From positions 1,178,001 to 1,242,000 of the forward strand of contig CAVRUZ010000002.1 in assembly GCA_963724495.1 (NCBI GenBank): a stretch of DNA of 64,000 nucleotides, given 5' to 3'. A program made the position numbers and the translations under genes. Shown here piece after piece: positions 57,617 through 64,000 of this stretch (within the stretch, counting starts at the first letter, position 1; each line of letters begins with the position of its first letter). The DNA is from CAVRUZ01 sp963724495. GTDB taxonomy: Bacteria; Actinomycetota; Actinomycetes; Propionibacteriales; DAIQRJ01. The notes below the pieces were generated by a model. The model was not told the DNA's origin and did no database searches. It saw only the letters and a program-made list of their open reading frames with translations.

Positions 57617-58120
57617 CTAAGACTGGTTGAAGAAGTCCTGCTCGACGATCCGCCGCTTGTCCTCGGCGGTCACCTCGACGTTCTCCGGTGAGAGCAGGAA
57701 CACCTTGGTGGTGATCCGTTCGATCGCGCCGCGGACCCCGAAGATGAGCCCCGCCGCGAAGTCGACCAGTCGCTTGGCGTCGGCGTCGTCCATCGACGTG
57801 AGATCCATGATCACCGGGGTGCCGTCGCGGAAGTGCTCGCCGACGATGCGGGCGTCGTTGTAGGTACGTGGGCGCAACGTGGTGATGCGACTCAACTCCG
57901 CCGCCTCCTTCACCGGTCTGATCCCATGGTCGCGCCGCGGAAGGGTGCTGACCTCGGCTCGTGGATCGTCGTAGTCCTCGCGGTCTGCCGCGTACGTGGT
58001 CTCGGAACGCCGAGCGCCTCGCGTGCCGGTGTCATCCGGGTCGTCAGCGTATTCGTCGTACCGGGCGTCATCGTCGACGAGACCCAGGTACTCGCCGATT
58101 CGCTTGAGCGCACCTGCCAT
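57617..58120 (-). CDS. sepF: Cell division protein SepF
   Basis: Anchors FtsZ filaments to the membrane. The 167-residue protein begins MAGALKRIGEYLGLVDDD, an amphipathic membrane-binding helix, followed by an acidic linker (residues 20-75). The core domain TTLRPRTYNDARIVGEHFRDG, PVIMDLTSMDDADAKRLVDF and AAGLIFGVRGAIERI carries the Gly-rich dimer interface; VFLLSPENVEVTAED follows. The start is ATG 58120; the few upstream codons are unconserved. It is followed by a strong hairpin. In actinobacteria SepF is the main FtsZ anchor because FtsA is absent. Confidence 0.95.
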   Translation of the reverse strand: MAGALKRIGEYLGLVDDDARYDEYADDPDDTGTRGARRSETTYAADREDYDDPRAEVSTLPRRDHGIRPVKEAAELSRITTLRPRTYNDARIVGEHFRDGTPVIMDLTSMDDADAKRLVDFAAGLIFGVRGAIERITTKVFLLSPENVEVTAEDKRRIVEQDFFNQS

Positions 58121-58215
58121 GCGATACCCCTTTTTGGCCCAATTTCCCTGCACGAACTGACGTTTTTCCTTGCACGAACTGATGGTGTCCGTGCCCGTCC
58201 TGACGGTTGGTCACC

Positions 58216-58926
58216 CTACTCGTCGGAGCGGCGCGGCCCGAGTACCGCGGCACCGACACGCACGTGTGTTGCGCCGTGCCGGATGGCCTCCTCGAAGTCC
58301 CCGCTCATGCCCGCGGACAGCCCCGTGGCGCCCGGGTGATCATGGCGCAGGGCCTCGCTGAGATCCGCAAGGCGGCCGAAGGCCGGACCGGGATCGGCGC
58401 CGAGGGGCGCAACGGCCATCAGACCGGCCAGGCGCAGTCCTGGCGCTGCCGCGATCTGTCCCGCGAGTTCCGGGAGACCGGCTGGCGCGATGCCGCCGCG
58501 GCCGGGGTCACGCTCGGCGGTGTCGGTCAGGTCCACCTGCGCGAAGCAGGCCAGATCAGACTCGCGCCCTGCGTCGGTCACCGCTTTGCTGAGGGCACGG
58601 ACGAGGCGGGGGCGGTCGACCGACTGCACGCTGACCAGATCTGGAACGCCCACGAGGCTCTTCACCTTGTTGGTCTGCAACTGACCGATGTAGTGCCACC
58701 GGACCGGGGTGGTCACGGCAGCCGATTTGGTCACGAGCTCGTCGACCCGGTTCTCCCCGACGTCGGCGACCCCAAGCTCCACGAGCAGGTCGACATCGGT
58801 AGCCGGGTAGGTCTTCGAGACCGCGACCAACGTCACCGCATCGGGCTCGCGGTCCACCGATCGCGCCACCGAGGCGATGCGTTCGCGCACACGGAACACT
58901 GCCGCCGCGAGTTCGCTGCGGCGCAT
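58216..58926 (-). CDS. yggS: YggS family PLP-binding protein
   Basis: PLP homeostasis protein with alanine-racemase-like barrel. The PLP lysine is in LVAVSKTYPATDVDLL (about residues 37-52), followed by VADVGENRVDELVTKS, WHYIGQLQTNKVKSLVG, the phosphate site GLSAGMSGDFEEAIRHGATHVRVG. The 236-residue length is normal. ATG 58926 (MRRSELAAAVFRV) is chosen; GTG 58932 is six bases upstream. The ftsZ stop lies 20 bases away, so the laccase-domain gene pgeF (yfiH), usual between these two genes in actinobacteria, is missing here. Confidence 0.94.
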   Translation of the reverse strand: MRRSELAAAVFRVRERIASVARSVDREPDAVTLVAVSKTYPATDVDLLVELGVADVGENRVDELVTKSAAVTTPVRWHYIGQLQTNKVKSLVGVPDLVSVQSVDRPRLVRALSKAVTDAGRESDLACFAQVDLTDTAERDPGRGGIAPAGLPELAGQIAAAPGLRLAGLMAVAPLGADPGPAFGRLADLSEALRHDHPGATGLSAGMSGDFEEAIRHGATHVRVGAAVLGPRRSDE

Positions 58927-58945
58927 ATTCACTGAAGGACGGCGG

Positions 58946-60172
58946 TCACTTGAGGAAGTCGGGCACGTCCAGCTCGTCGTCGGCCGGGCGGGCCGGCCTG
59001 CCGACCGGTCGCTGGCTGGCCTCGCCCGCTGGGACCGGCTGCTGGCGCGGCGGAGCAGCGGGTTCCGGCTCGGTCCCTGCCGTGGCGGGTGCAGCGGCAC
59101 GCTGGTCCTGCCCGGCACCCTGCGCCGGAACTGCCCGGCTCCCGGCGGCGGACTGCGAGCCTCCGCTGTGCTGGGCCAACGCTCGCCCACCGTTGCGACT
59201 CGCGGCCTCGCGGCGCTTGGGCATCCCGCCCTCGAACCCGGCGGCGATGACCGTCACCCGGACCTCGTCGCCGAGGGAGTCGTCGATAACGGTGCCGAAG
59301 ATGATGTTGGCGTCACCGTGCGCCTGCTCGGAGACGACCTGGGCGGCCTCGTTGATCTCGAACAGGCCGAGGTCGGAGCCGCCCGCGATCGACAACAGCA
59401 CACCCATCGCGCCCTCGATGCTGGCTTCGAGGAGCGGCGAGTTCACGGCCATTTCGGCCGCCGAGACCGCCCGGTCCTCGCCACGGGCAGAACCGATGCC
59501 CATCAACGCCGAACCGGCGTTGCTCATGATCGCCTTCACGTCGGCGAAGTCGACGTTGATCAGACCCGGTGTGGTGATGAGGTCGGTGATGCCCGCAACG
59601 CCCTGCAGGAGAACGGTGTCGGCCTGCTTGAACGCGTCCAGCACGCTCACGGTGCTCGCGTTGTTCATCTGCAGCAGCCGATCGTTGGGAATCACGATCA
59701 GGGTGTCGACCTCCTCGCGGAGCTGGTCGATGCCCATCTCGGCCTGCGTGCTGCGCTTCTTGCCCTCGAACCCGAACGGCCGGGTCACGACGCCGATCGT
59801 CAGTGCGCCGAGCGAGCGGGCGATGCGAGCGACGACGGGCGCGCCGCCGGTCCCGGTACCGCCGCCCTCTCCGGCGGTCACGAACACCATGTCGGCGCCC
59901 TTGAGCACCTCTTCGACCTCGTCCGCGTGATCCTCGGCCGCCCGGCGACCGACGTCGGGGTCGGCCCCGGCGCCGAGGCCCCGGGTCGCCTCCCGGCCGA
60001 TGTCGAGCTTCACGTCGGCGTCGCTCATCAGCAGCGCCTGGGAGTCGGTGTTCACGGCGATGAACTCGACGCCCTTGAGGCCCGTCTCGATCATCCGGTT
60101 GACCGCGTTGACACCGCCGCCGCCGATTCCGGCGACCTTGATGACGGCGAGGTAGTTCTGAGGTGCGGACAC
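58946..60172 (-). CDS. ftsZ: Cell division GTPase FtsZ
   Basis: Tubulin homologue forming the Z ring. The 408-residue protein starts MSAPQNYLAVIKVAGIGGGGVNA; the GTP signature GEGGGTGTGGAPV lies near 101-113, T7 loop region NVDFADVKAIMSNAG, and NDRLLQMNNAS is conserved. A Pro/Gln-rich linker (about 318-396) precedes the C-terminal peptide DELDVPDFLK, which docks SepF and other partners. GTG start at 60172. An unusually long 383-nt gap upstream holds its promoters. All core motifs are intact. Confidence 0.97.
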   Translation of the reverse strand: MSAPQNYLAVIKVAGIGGGGVNAVNRMIETGLKGVEFIAVNTDSQALLMSDADVKLDIGREATRGLGAGADPDVGRRAAEDHADEVEEVLKGADMVFVTAGEGGGTGTGGAPVVARIARSLGALTIGVVTRPFGFEGKKRSTQAEMGIDQLREEVDTLIVIPNDRLLQMNNASTVSVLDAFKQADTVLLQGVAGITDLITTPGLINVDFADVKAIMSNAGSALMGIGSARGEDRAVSAAEMAVNSPLLEASIEGAMGVLLSIAGGSDLGLFEINEAAQVVSEQAHGDANIIFGTVIDDSLGDEVRVTVIAAGFEGGMPKRREAASRNGGRALAQHSGGSQSAAGSRAVPAQGAGQDQRAAAPATAGTEPEPAAPPRQQPVPAGEASQRPVGRPARPADDELDVPDFLK

Positions 60173-60555
60173 GGCGGGCCTTCCCGATGAGGTGGCAGCT
60201 GGCAGGTGCTGCTTGGTGCGGGCTACTGCGGTGCGGAGGTCTTCGGTGACTGGCAGATGTGCTGAGGAGCGACGCGGGTCCGGGCGTCCAGGGTCGAGCG
60301 GAAAGCGGTCGGTGCGGAGCCGGGATCTGGGATCGACGAGTGGGACATTAGCTAGTCACCAGCACGACGTCAGCACCATCCCCCGATACCCAGAGAATCG
60401 AGATTCTCAAGCTATGGTTGACAGTTAGGCCCCACGTTCTGCGTACACACCGGTCAACTCTCAACCTCTGGCTAGGGCACAAGGTAGCGCAGATGTGACC
60501 TGCTCGTAACCCTTTCCGGGCCGTGTCGATCAGCGTGTTGCACCGGTCGGAACGG
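60173..60555 (-). promoter_or_regulatory. 383-nt ftsZ promoter region with palindrome GAGAATCGAGATTCTC
   Basis: No gene is supported between ftsQ and ftsZ. On the minus strand the section at 60360-60470 is AT-enriched. A perfect 7-bp inverted repeat with a 2-bp centre (60393-60408) overlaps a TTGAGA...TATCGG pair with a 16-bp spacer, plausible as a promoter. Another TTGACC box lies farther upstream. The palindrome may be an operator. ftsZ in actinobacteria is usually transcribed from several promoters in this gap. Confidence 0.5.
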
Positions 60556-61290
60556 TCAGCCCGACGTGGTGGGCAGGTCGGGGGCACTCACGTCGTAGAC
60601 GCGGGCCTCGACCGACAGCAGAGCCTGTAGAACGCGGACCTTCTTGTCGGTGTCACTGGCACTTCCCCAGACGACCGTGCGGCCGTCACGGAGACGCACG
60701 CTGATCGCCTCGGGACTGACCGCACTGACCGAGGCGACCTGCGATCCGACCTTGGCCGGCAGGACCGGCAGCACCGCCGCGGCGGTCGCGCCGGCGGCCG
60801 GGCTGCCGGCGTCGGTGAGCGTGGGCAGTTTCGCGGGTGGCGCGGCCGGCGTGGCCACCACGACACCCTCGTGATCGAGCAACTGCCAGCCCTCGGGTGT
60901 CCGTACGGCGAGGATCGGTCGACGGGGTGTCACCTGTACTCGCAGCGTTCCTGGCCAGTCGCGCGTTACCGTCACCCGCTCGAGGTTGGGCACGCCGCCG
61001 ACGATGCGCTCGGCGACCTGGCCGACGTCGACCCGCAGCAGCGGTTCGCCCGGTGCGACCGCAACCTTGCTGTGGACCTGTGCCGTGAGCGCCTCGGGGC
61101 CGCCGGACACGACCACCCGGCTCACTCCGAACACCGGCGAGAACAACAGCAGCCAGCCGGCGAAGGCCACCACGGCCAGCACGCCAACCGCGAGCAGCGC
61201 GCGGACCCAGCCGCGTTGGGGCAGCAGCGAGCGGTGGCGGGTCATCGGCACCGGTGGTGGCGCGGCCGGTGGTGTCTGCACGCCGATCAC
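60556..61290 (-). CDS. ftsQ: Cell division protein FtsQ
   Basis: Divisome membrane protein with a short cytoplasmic N-terminus, one transmembrane helix (VRALLAVGVLAVVAFAGWLLLF, about 29-50), a POTRA domain (FGVSRVVVSGGPEALTAQV to PNLERVTVTRDWPGTLRVQV) and a beta domain (GWQLLDHEGVVVAT; VRLRDGRTVVWGSASD). FTSQ-typical KVRVLQALLSVEARVYDVS ends the protein. The 244-residue length is normal. GTG 61290 overlaps the murC stop by four bases. No FtsZ gene directly overlaps; the ftsZ promoter gap follows. Confidence 0.93.
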   Translation of the reverse strand: MIGVQTPPAAPPPVPMTRHRSLLPQRGWVRALLAVGVLAVVAFAGWLLLFSPVFGVSRVVVSGGPEALTAQVHSKVAVAPGEPLLRVDVGQVAERIVGGVPNLERVTVTRDWPGTLRVQVTPRRPILAVRTPEGWQLLDHEGVVVATPAAPPAKLPTLTDAGSPAAGATAAAVLPVLPAKVGSQVASVSAVSPEAISVRLRDGRTVVWGSASDTDKKVRVLQALLSVEARVYDVSAPDLPTTSG

Positions 61291-62753
61291 CGAGGTGCCC
61301 GGTCACTGTGCTGGCCGGCAGTGTCGAGGGCTGCGAGCACCTGTCGACCGAGGGGGGCGACGTCGCCGGCCCCGAGCGTGAGCAGCAGGTCGCCGGGACG
61401 AAGCTCAGCGGTCACGACCCTGACACCCTCTGCTGGGTCGCTCCGGTAGAGGACGTGGTCCGGTGTCAACGGGACCGCGGCCGCCACCTGGGCACCGGAG
61501 ACACCCTCGATCGGCAGATCCCCTGACGGATCCAGCACGACGACGACGTCGGCGCCACCCAGCGCCGCCCCGAGTTCCGGCGCCATCCGTTGGGTCCGGG
61601 TGTAGCGGAGCGGGCGGTACAGGACGACGAGCCGGCCGCCGCCATCGACGGCGAGCAACGCCTGCCGTGCCGTCGACACCGTCGCGAGCATCTCGGTGGG
61701 GTGATGGCCGTAGTCGTCGTACACCACGACGCCACCGGCCGACCCCACGTGCTCGAACCGGCGCACCGTTCCCAGGTAGGCCCTCAGCCGTTCGGCCGCC
61801 TCGAGTGGCGGCAGGCCGAGCAGGCACAGCACGACGTGCGCGGCGAGCGCGTTCAGCCCGAAGTGGGCACCCGGCACCTGCAGCCGGACTGTGGCCCCGG
61901 AACCTGGCCCGCCGACCGTCGTGAACGTCTGTCCGCCGGGCTCGGCCCGCTCGCCAGGGGAGGGCGCGTCGACCATCCGGGCAACGGCAGCGGAGCTGCG
62001 CCCGTAGGTGATGACCGTCCGGCCGTCCGCCCGCACGCGCTCGGCCAGGGCGGCGGAGCCGGCGTCGTCCGCGCAGGCGACGAGCAGGCCGTCGGCACCC
62101 ACGATCCGCCCGGCGAAGTCGGTGAAGGCCGCGTGATAGGCCGATGGGTCGTCGCCGTAGTTCTCCAGGTGGTCGGGGTCGACGTTGGTCACGACGGCTA
62201 TCGACGGACTGAGATGCAGAAAGGAGCCGTCGGACTCGTCGGCCTCGACCACGAACACGTCCCCTGTGCCGGCATGGGCGTTGGTACCGAGTCCGGGTAC
62301 CACGGCACCGATGAGGTAGGAGGGATCCAGACCCGCATCCACGAGGGCGGTGGCCAGCATGGCGCAGGTGCTGGTCTTGCCGTGTGCGCCGGCGACCGCG
62401 ACCTGCCGCGACCCGGCCGCGAGAACCGCCGTTGCAGTCGCCCGGTGCAGGACCCGAAGACCACGCCGCCGCGCCTCCGCGATCTCGGGGACGTCCTCGG
62501 AGTGAGCGGTACTGACCACGACGGTGTCGGCGTCGTCGACGTGCGCCGGATCGTGGCCGAGGTGGCAGGTGATGCCGAGGTCGCGCAGGGCCTCGATCAC
62601 CGGTGACTCGCGGATGTCACTGCCGGCAACGGGAGCCCCGCGCTCGAAGGCGATCCGGGCGACCGCCGACATCGCGGAGCCGCCGATCCCGACGACGAAG
62701 ATCCGCCCGAGCTCCGCAAGGCTCGGCAGCCGGTCAGGTGGCTCGACGATCAT
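61287..62753 (-). CDS. murC: UDP-N-acetylmuramate--L-alanine ligase
   Basis: First amino-acid ligase of peptidoglycan precursor synthesis. The 488-residue protein has IFVVGIGGSAMSAVARIAFE (UDP site), the ATP P-loop VAGAHGKTSTCAMLATAL, the central FVVEADESDGSFLHLSPS and TNVDPDHLENYG, and the C-terminal YDDYGHHPTEMLATVSTAR. All three Mur domains are present. ATG 62753 overlaps the murG stop; the stop overlaps ftsQ. The operon order ftsW-murG-murC-ftsQ is standard for actinobacteria. Confidence 0.97.
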   Translation of the reverse strand: MIVEPPDRLPSLAELGRIFVVGIGGSAMSAVARIAFERGAPVAGSDIRESPVIEALRDLGITCHLGHDPAHVDDADTVVVSTAHSEDVPEIAEARRRGLRVLHRATATAVLAAGSRQVAVAGAHGKTSTCAMLATALVDAGLDPSYLIGAVVPGLGTNAHAGTGDVFVVEADESDGSFLHLSPSIAVVTNVDPDHLENYGDDPSAYHAAFTDFAGRIVGADGLLVACADDAGSAALAERVRADGRTVITYGRSSAAVARMVDAPSPGERAEPGGQTFTTVGGPGSGATVRLQVPGAHFGLNALAAHVVLCLLGLPPLEAAERLRAYLGTVRRFEHVGSAGGVVVYDDYGHHPTEMLATVSTARQALLAVDGGGRLVVLYRPLRYTRTQRMAPELGAALGGADVVVVLDPSGDLPIEGVSGAQVAAAVPLTPDHVLYRSDPAEGVRVVTAELRPGDLLLTLGAGDVAPLGRQVLAALDTAGQHSDRAPR

Positions 62754-63838
62754 CGCCGCGCTCCCCCGGCCCGTTCTACGAGATCGGCGAGTCTGGCCGC
62801 GGCGTCCGGCGGCATGAGGTCCCTGGCGACACCGGCCATCACCGTGAGCCGGTCGCGGTCACGAACAAGCGGTGAGACGGTGCCGGCCACATAGGCGGCG
62901 TCGACGTCGGCGTCCTCGACGAGCAGGCAGCCACCGGCCGCCAGCAGGCCGGCGGCGTTGCGCCGCTGCTCGCCGTTGCCGATCGGCAGCGGCACGAACA
63001 CGGCCGGCAGGCCCACCGCCGCCACTTCGGCAACCGTGTTGGCGCCGGACCGGCACAGCACCAGGTCGGCGGCGGCATACCCGAGCTCCATCCGGTCGAG
63101 GAAGCCCACCACGCGGTACGGCGGCACCTGCTCCGGCGCGGAGATCGGGTTGTTCGGACCGCTGACGTGCAGCACGCCCACGCCGTCGGCGGACAGGGCC
63201 GGGGCGGCGGCCAGTACCGCCTCGTTGAGTCGCCGTGCTCCCTGCGACCCTCCGGTGACGAGCAGGGTGGGCGCATCGGGGTCCAGCCCCAGGGCTGCCC
63301 GGGCCTCTGCTCGCATCGCCGCGCGGTCGAGCGTGGCCAGGCTGCGACGGATCGGCAGCCCGGTGAATGTCGCACCAGGCAACGGGGTTCCGGCAAAACT
63401 CACCGCCACCGCATCAGCCACCAGCCGAGCGGCGAAGCGATTCGCCAAGCCAGGCAGGGCGTTCTGCTCGTGCACCACCACCGGTACGTCTTCGCGCCGC
63501 GCCGCGAGGTAGGCCGGCATCGACACGTAGCCGCCGAAGCCGACGACGACATCTGCCTGCAGGGTGCGGATGGCCGCCCGCGCCGAGGCGACCGCGCGGC
63601 GCAACCGCACCGGCAGCTTGATCAGGTCCAGGCCCGGTCGCCGCGGCATCGGCACGCGGTCGATCTCGTGCATCGACAGGCCGTTCTCGGGCAGCACGCG
63701 GGCTTCCAGGCCGGTCGCCGTGCCCAGGCAGAGGAAGGCGGTGTCGGGATCGCGGCTGCGCAGCTCTTCACAGAGCGCCAGCAACGGCGAGACATGGCCG
63801 ATGCTGCCGCCTCCGGCCATCAGGACCCGAAGACTCAC
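62750..63838 (-). CDS. murG: UDP-GlcNAc:lipid I N-acetylglucosaminyltransferase MurG
   Basis: Adds GlcNAc to lipid I to make lipid II at the inner membrane face. The 362-residue GT28 enzyme begins MSLRVLMAGGGSIGHVSPLLAL, the first glycine-rich loop. VVVGFGGYVSMPAYLAARR and VVVHEQNALPGLANR follow. The second G loop is LLVTGGSQGARRLNEAV, and the donor-binding segment is DLVLCRSGANTVAEVAAVGLP. GTG 63838 overlaps the ftsW stop by four bases. Intact. Confidence 0.97.
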   Translation of the reverse strand: MSLRVLMAGGGSIGHVSPLLALCEELRSRDPDTAFLCLGTATGLEARVLPENGLSMHEIDRVPMPRRPGLDLIKLPVRLRRAVASARAAIRTLQADVVVGFGGYVSMPAYLAARREDVPVVVHEQNALPGLANRFAARLVADAVAVSFAGTPLPGATFTGLPIRRSLATLDRAAMRAEARAALGLDPDAPTLLVTGGSQGARRLNEAVLAAAPALSADGVGVLHVSGPNNPISAPEQVPPYRVVGFLDRMELGYAAADLVLCRSGANTVAEVAAVGLPAVFVPLPIGNGEQRRNAAGLLAAGGCLLVEDADVDAAYVAGTVSPLVRDRDRLTVMAGVARDLMPPDAAARLADLVERAGGARR

Positions 63839-64000
63839 GCCTTCGCGCCCTTCCTCCGCGGCAGCCCGAGCCGGTGGCGCAGGCTCGAGCCGGCCAGCGC
63901 CTCGGCGGCACCTGGTTCGGCCCGGGCGAAGTTGAGCAGGAGGCCGATCGCCATCAAGGTGGGCAGCATCGCCGAGCCGCCGTAGGAGATCAGCGGCAGC
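63835..64000 (-). CDS. ftsW: Peptidoglycan polymerase FtsW, C-terminal fragment
   Basis: Only the last 54 codons fall in the window. They read LPLISYGGSAMLPTLMAIGL, then LLNFARAEPGAAEALAGS, and end RLGLPRRKGAKA before the TGA at 63835-63837. The LPLISYGGSA motif is a hallmark of the final helix region of FtsW/RodA SEDS glycosyltransferases. A short basic cytoplasmic tail follows. The stop overlaps the murG GTG start, supporting assignment to ftsW of the division cluster rather than rodA. The 5' part lies beyond the window edge. Confidence 0.9.
   Translation of the reverse strand, partial: LPLISYGGSAMLPTLMAIGLLLNFARAEPGAAEALAGSSLRHRLGLPRRKGAKA

Overview
This is a high-GC chromosome segment from an actinobacterium. 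The evidence is the gene order ftsW-murG-murC-ftsQ-ftsZ-yggS-sepF-yggT-divIVA, an ANTAR regulator of the PdtaR type, actinobacterial-style his and trp clusters that lack trpF (implying PriA), a DUF222/HNH gene, a TIGR03085-family protein and frequent GTG starts with 4-nt start/stop overlaps. Gene content looks closest to Propionibacteriales (Nocardioides/Kribbella-like), but this placement below the phylum is a guess. Almost everything is core chromosome. No rRNA, CRISPR array, prophage or IS element is visible.

Layout. 1-3.96 kb: a truncated GH106-like glycosidase, a divergent SDR oxidoreductase, a phosphotransferase and an M18 aminopeptidase. 4-12 kb: polA, a hotdog thioesterase, pdtaR, a tRNA with anticodon CAA followed by a partial duplicate of its 3' half, a small kinase, a MarR-MFS pair and pyk. 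12-29 kb, read leftwards: a long biosynthetic run of hisI-trpE-trpM-HGxxPAAW protein, two RDD membrane proteins, trpC-trpB-trpA, a membrane-anchored DsbA-like protein, lgt, a 349-nt structured leader and gltB-gltD. 29-34 kb: a TIGR03085 protein, a TPP riboswitch controlling ykoE-ykoD-ykoC (thiamine-precursor ECF transporter) and glpK. 34-48 kb: hisF coupled to a fatty-acyl-reductase/HAD fusion, an accessory insert (SatD-like protein plus membrane partner, broken DUF222/HNH gene, FAD oxidase), then hisD-hisN-hisC-hisB-hisH-hisA. 48-55 kb: two small membrane proteins, dnaE, rluD, lspA and a DksA-like zinc-finger protein. 55-64 kb: an SLC13-type permease, then divIVA, yggT, sepF, yggS, ftsZ, ftsQ, murC, murG and the end of ftsW.

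How they work together. The his and trp genes form translationally coupled leftward operons. The histidine operon is interrupted between hisA and hisF by about 7.5 kb. No trpD or trpF is present; the HisA protein is probably the dual-function PriA. Lgt and LspA cover two of the three lipoprotein-maturation steps. The right end builds the division septum and peptidoglycan precursors.

Quality caveat. At least a dozen genes carry single-base shifts, including essential ones (polA, trpB, trpE, hisN, yggT). In each case the homologous reading resumes in another frame within a few bases. The pattern fits residual indel errors in a long-read or draft assembly far better than gene decay, so these genes are annotated across the shift.

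Most interesting for follow-up: a two-gene unit at 37.56-38.97 kb. Its first protein (SatD-like) carries a literal GGDEF motif and an IGD strand resembling a nucleotidyl-cyclase palm, plus a C-terminal HTH. It is fused by ATGA overlap to a polytopic membrane protein, and a 43-bp interrupted palindrome spans its start codon.
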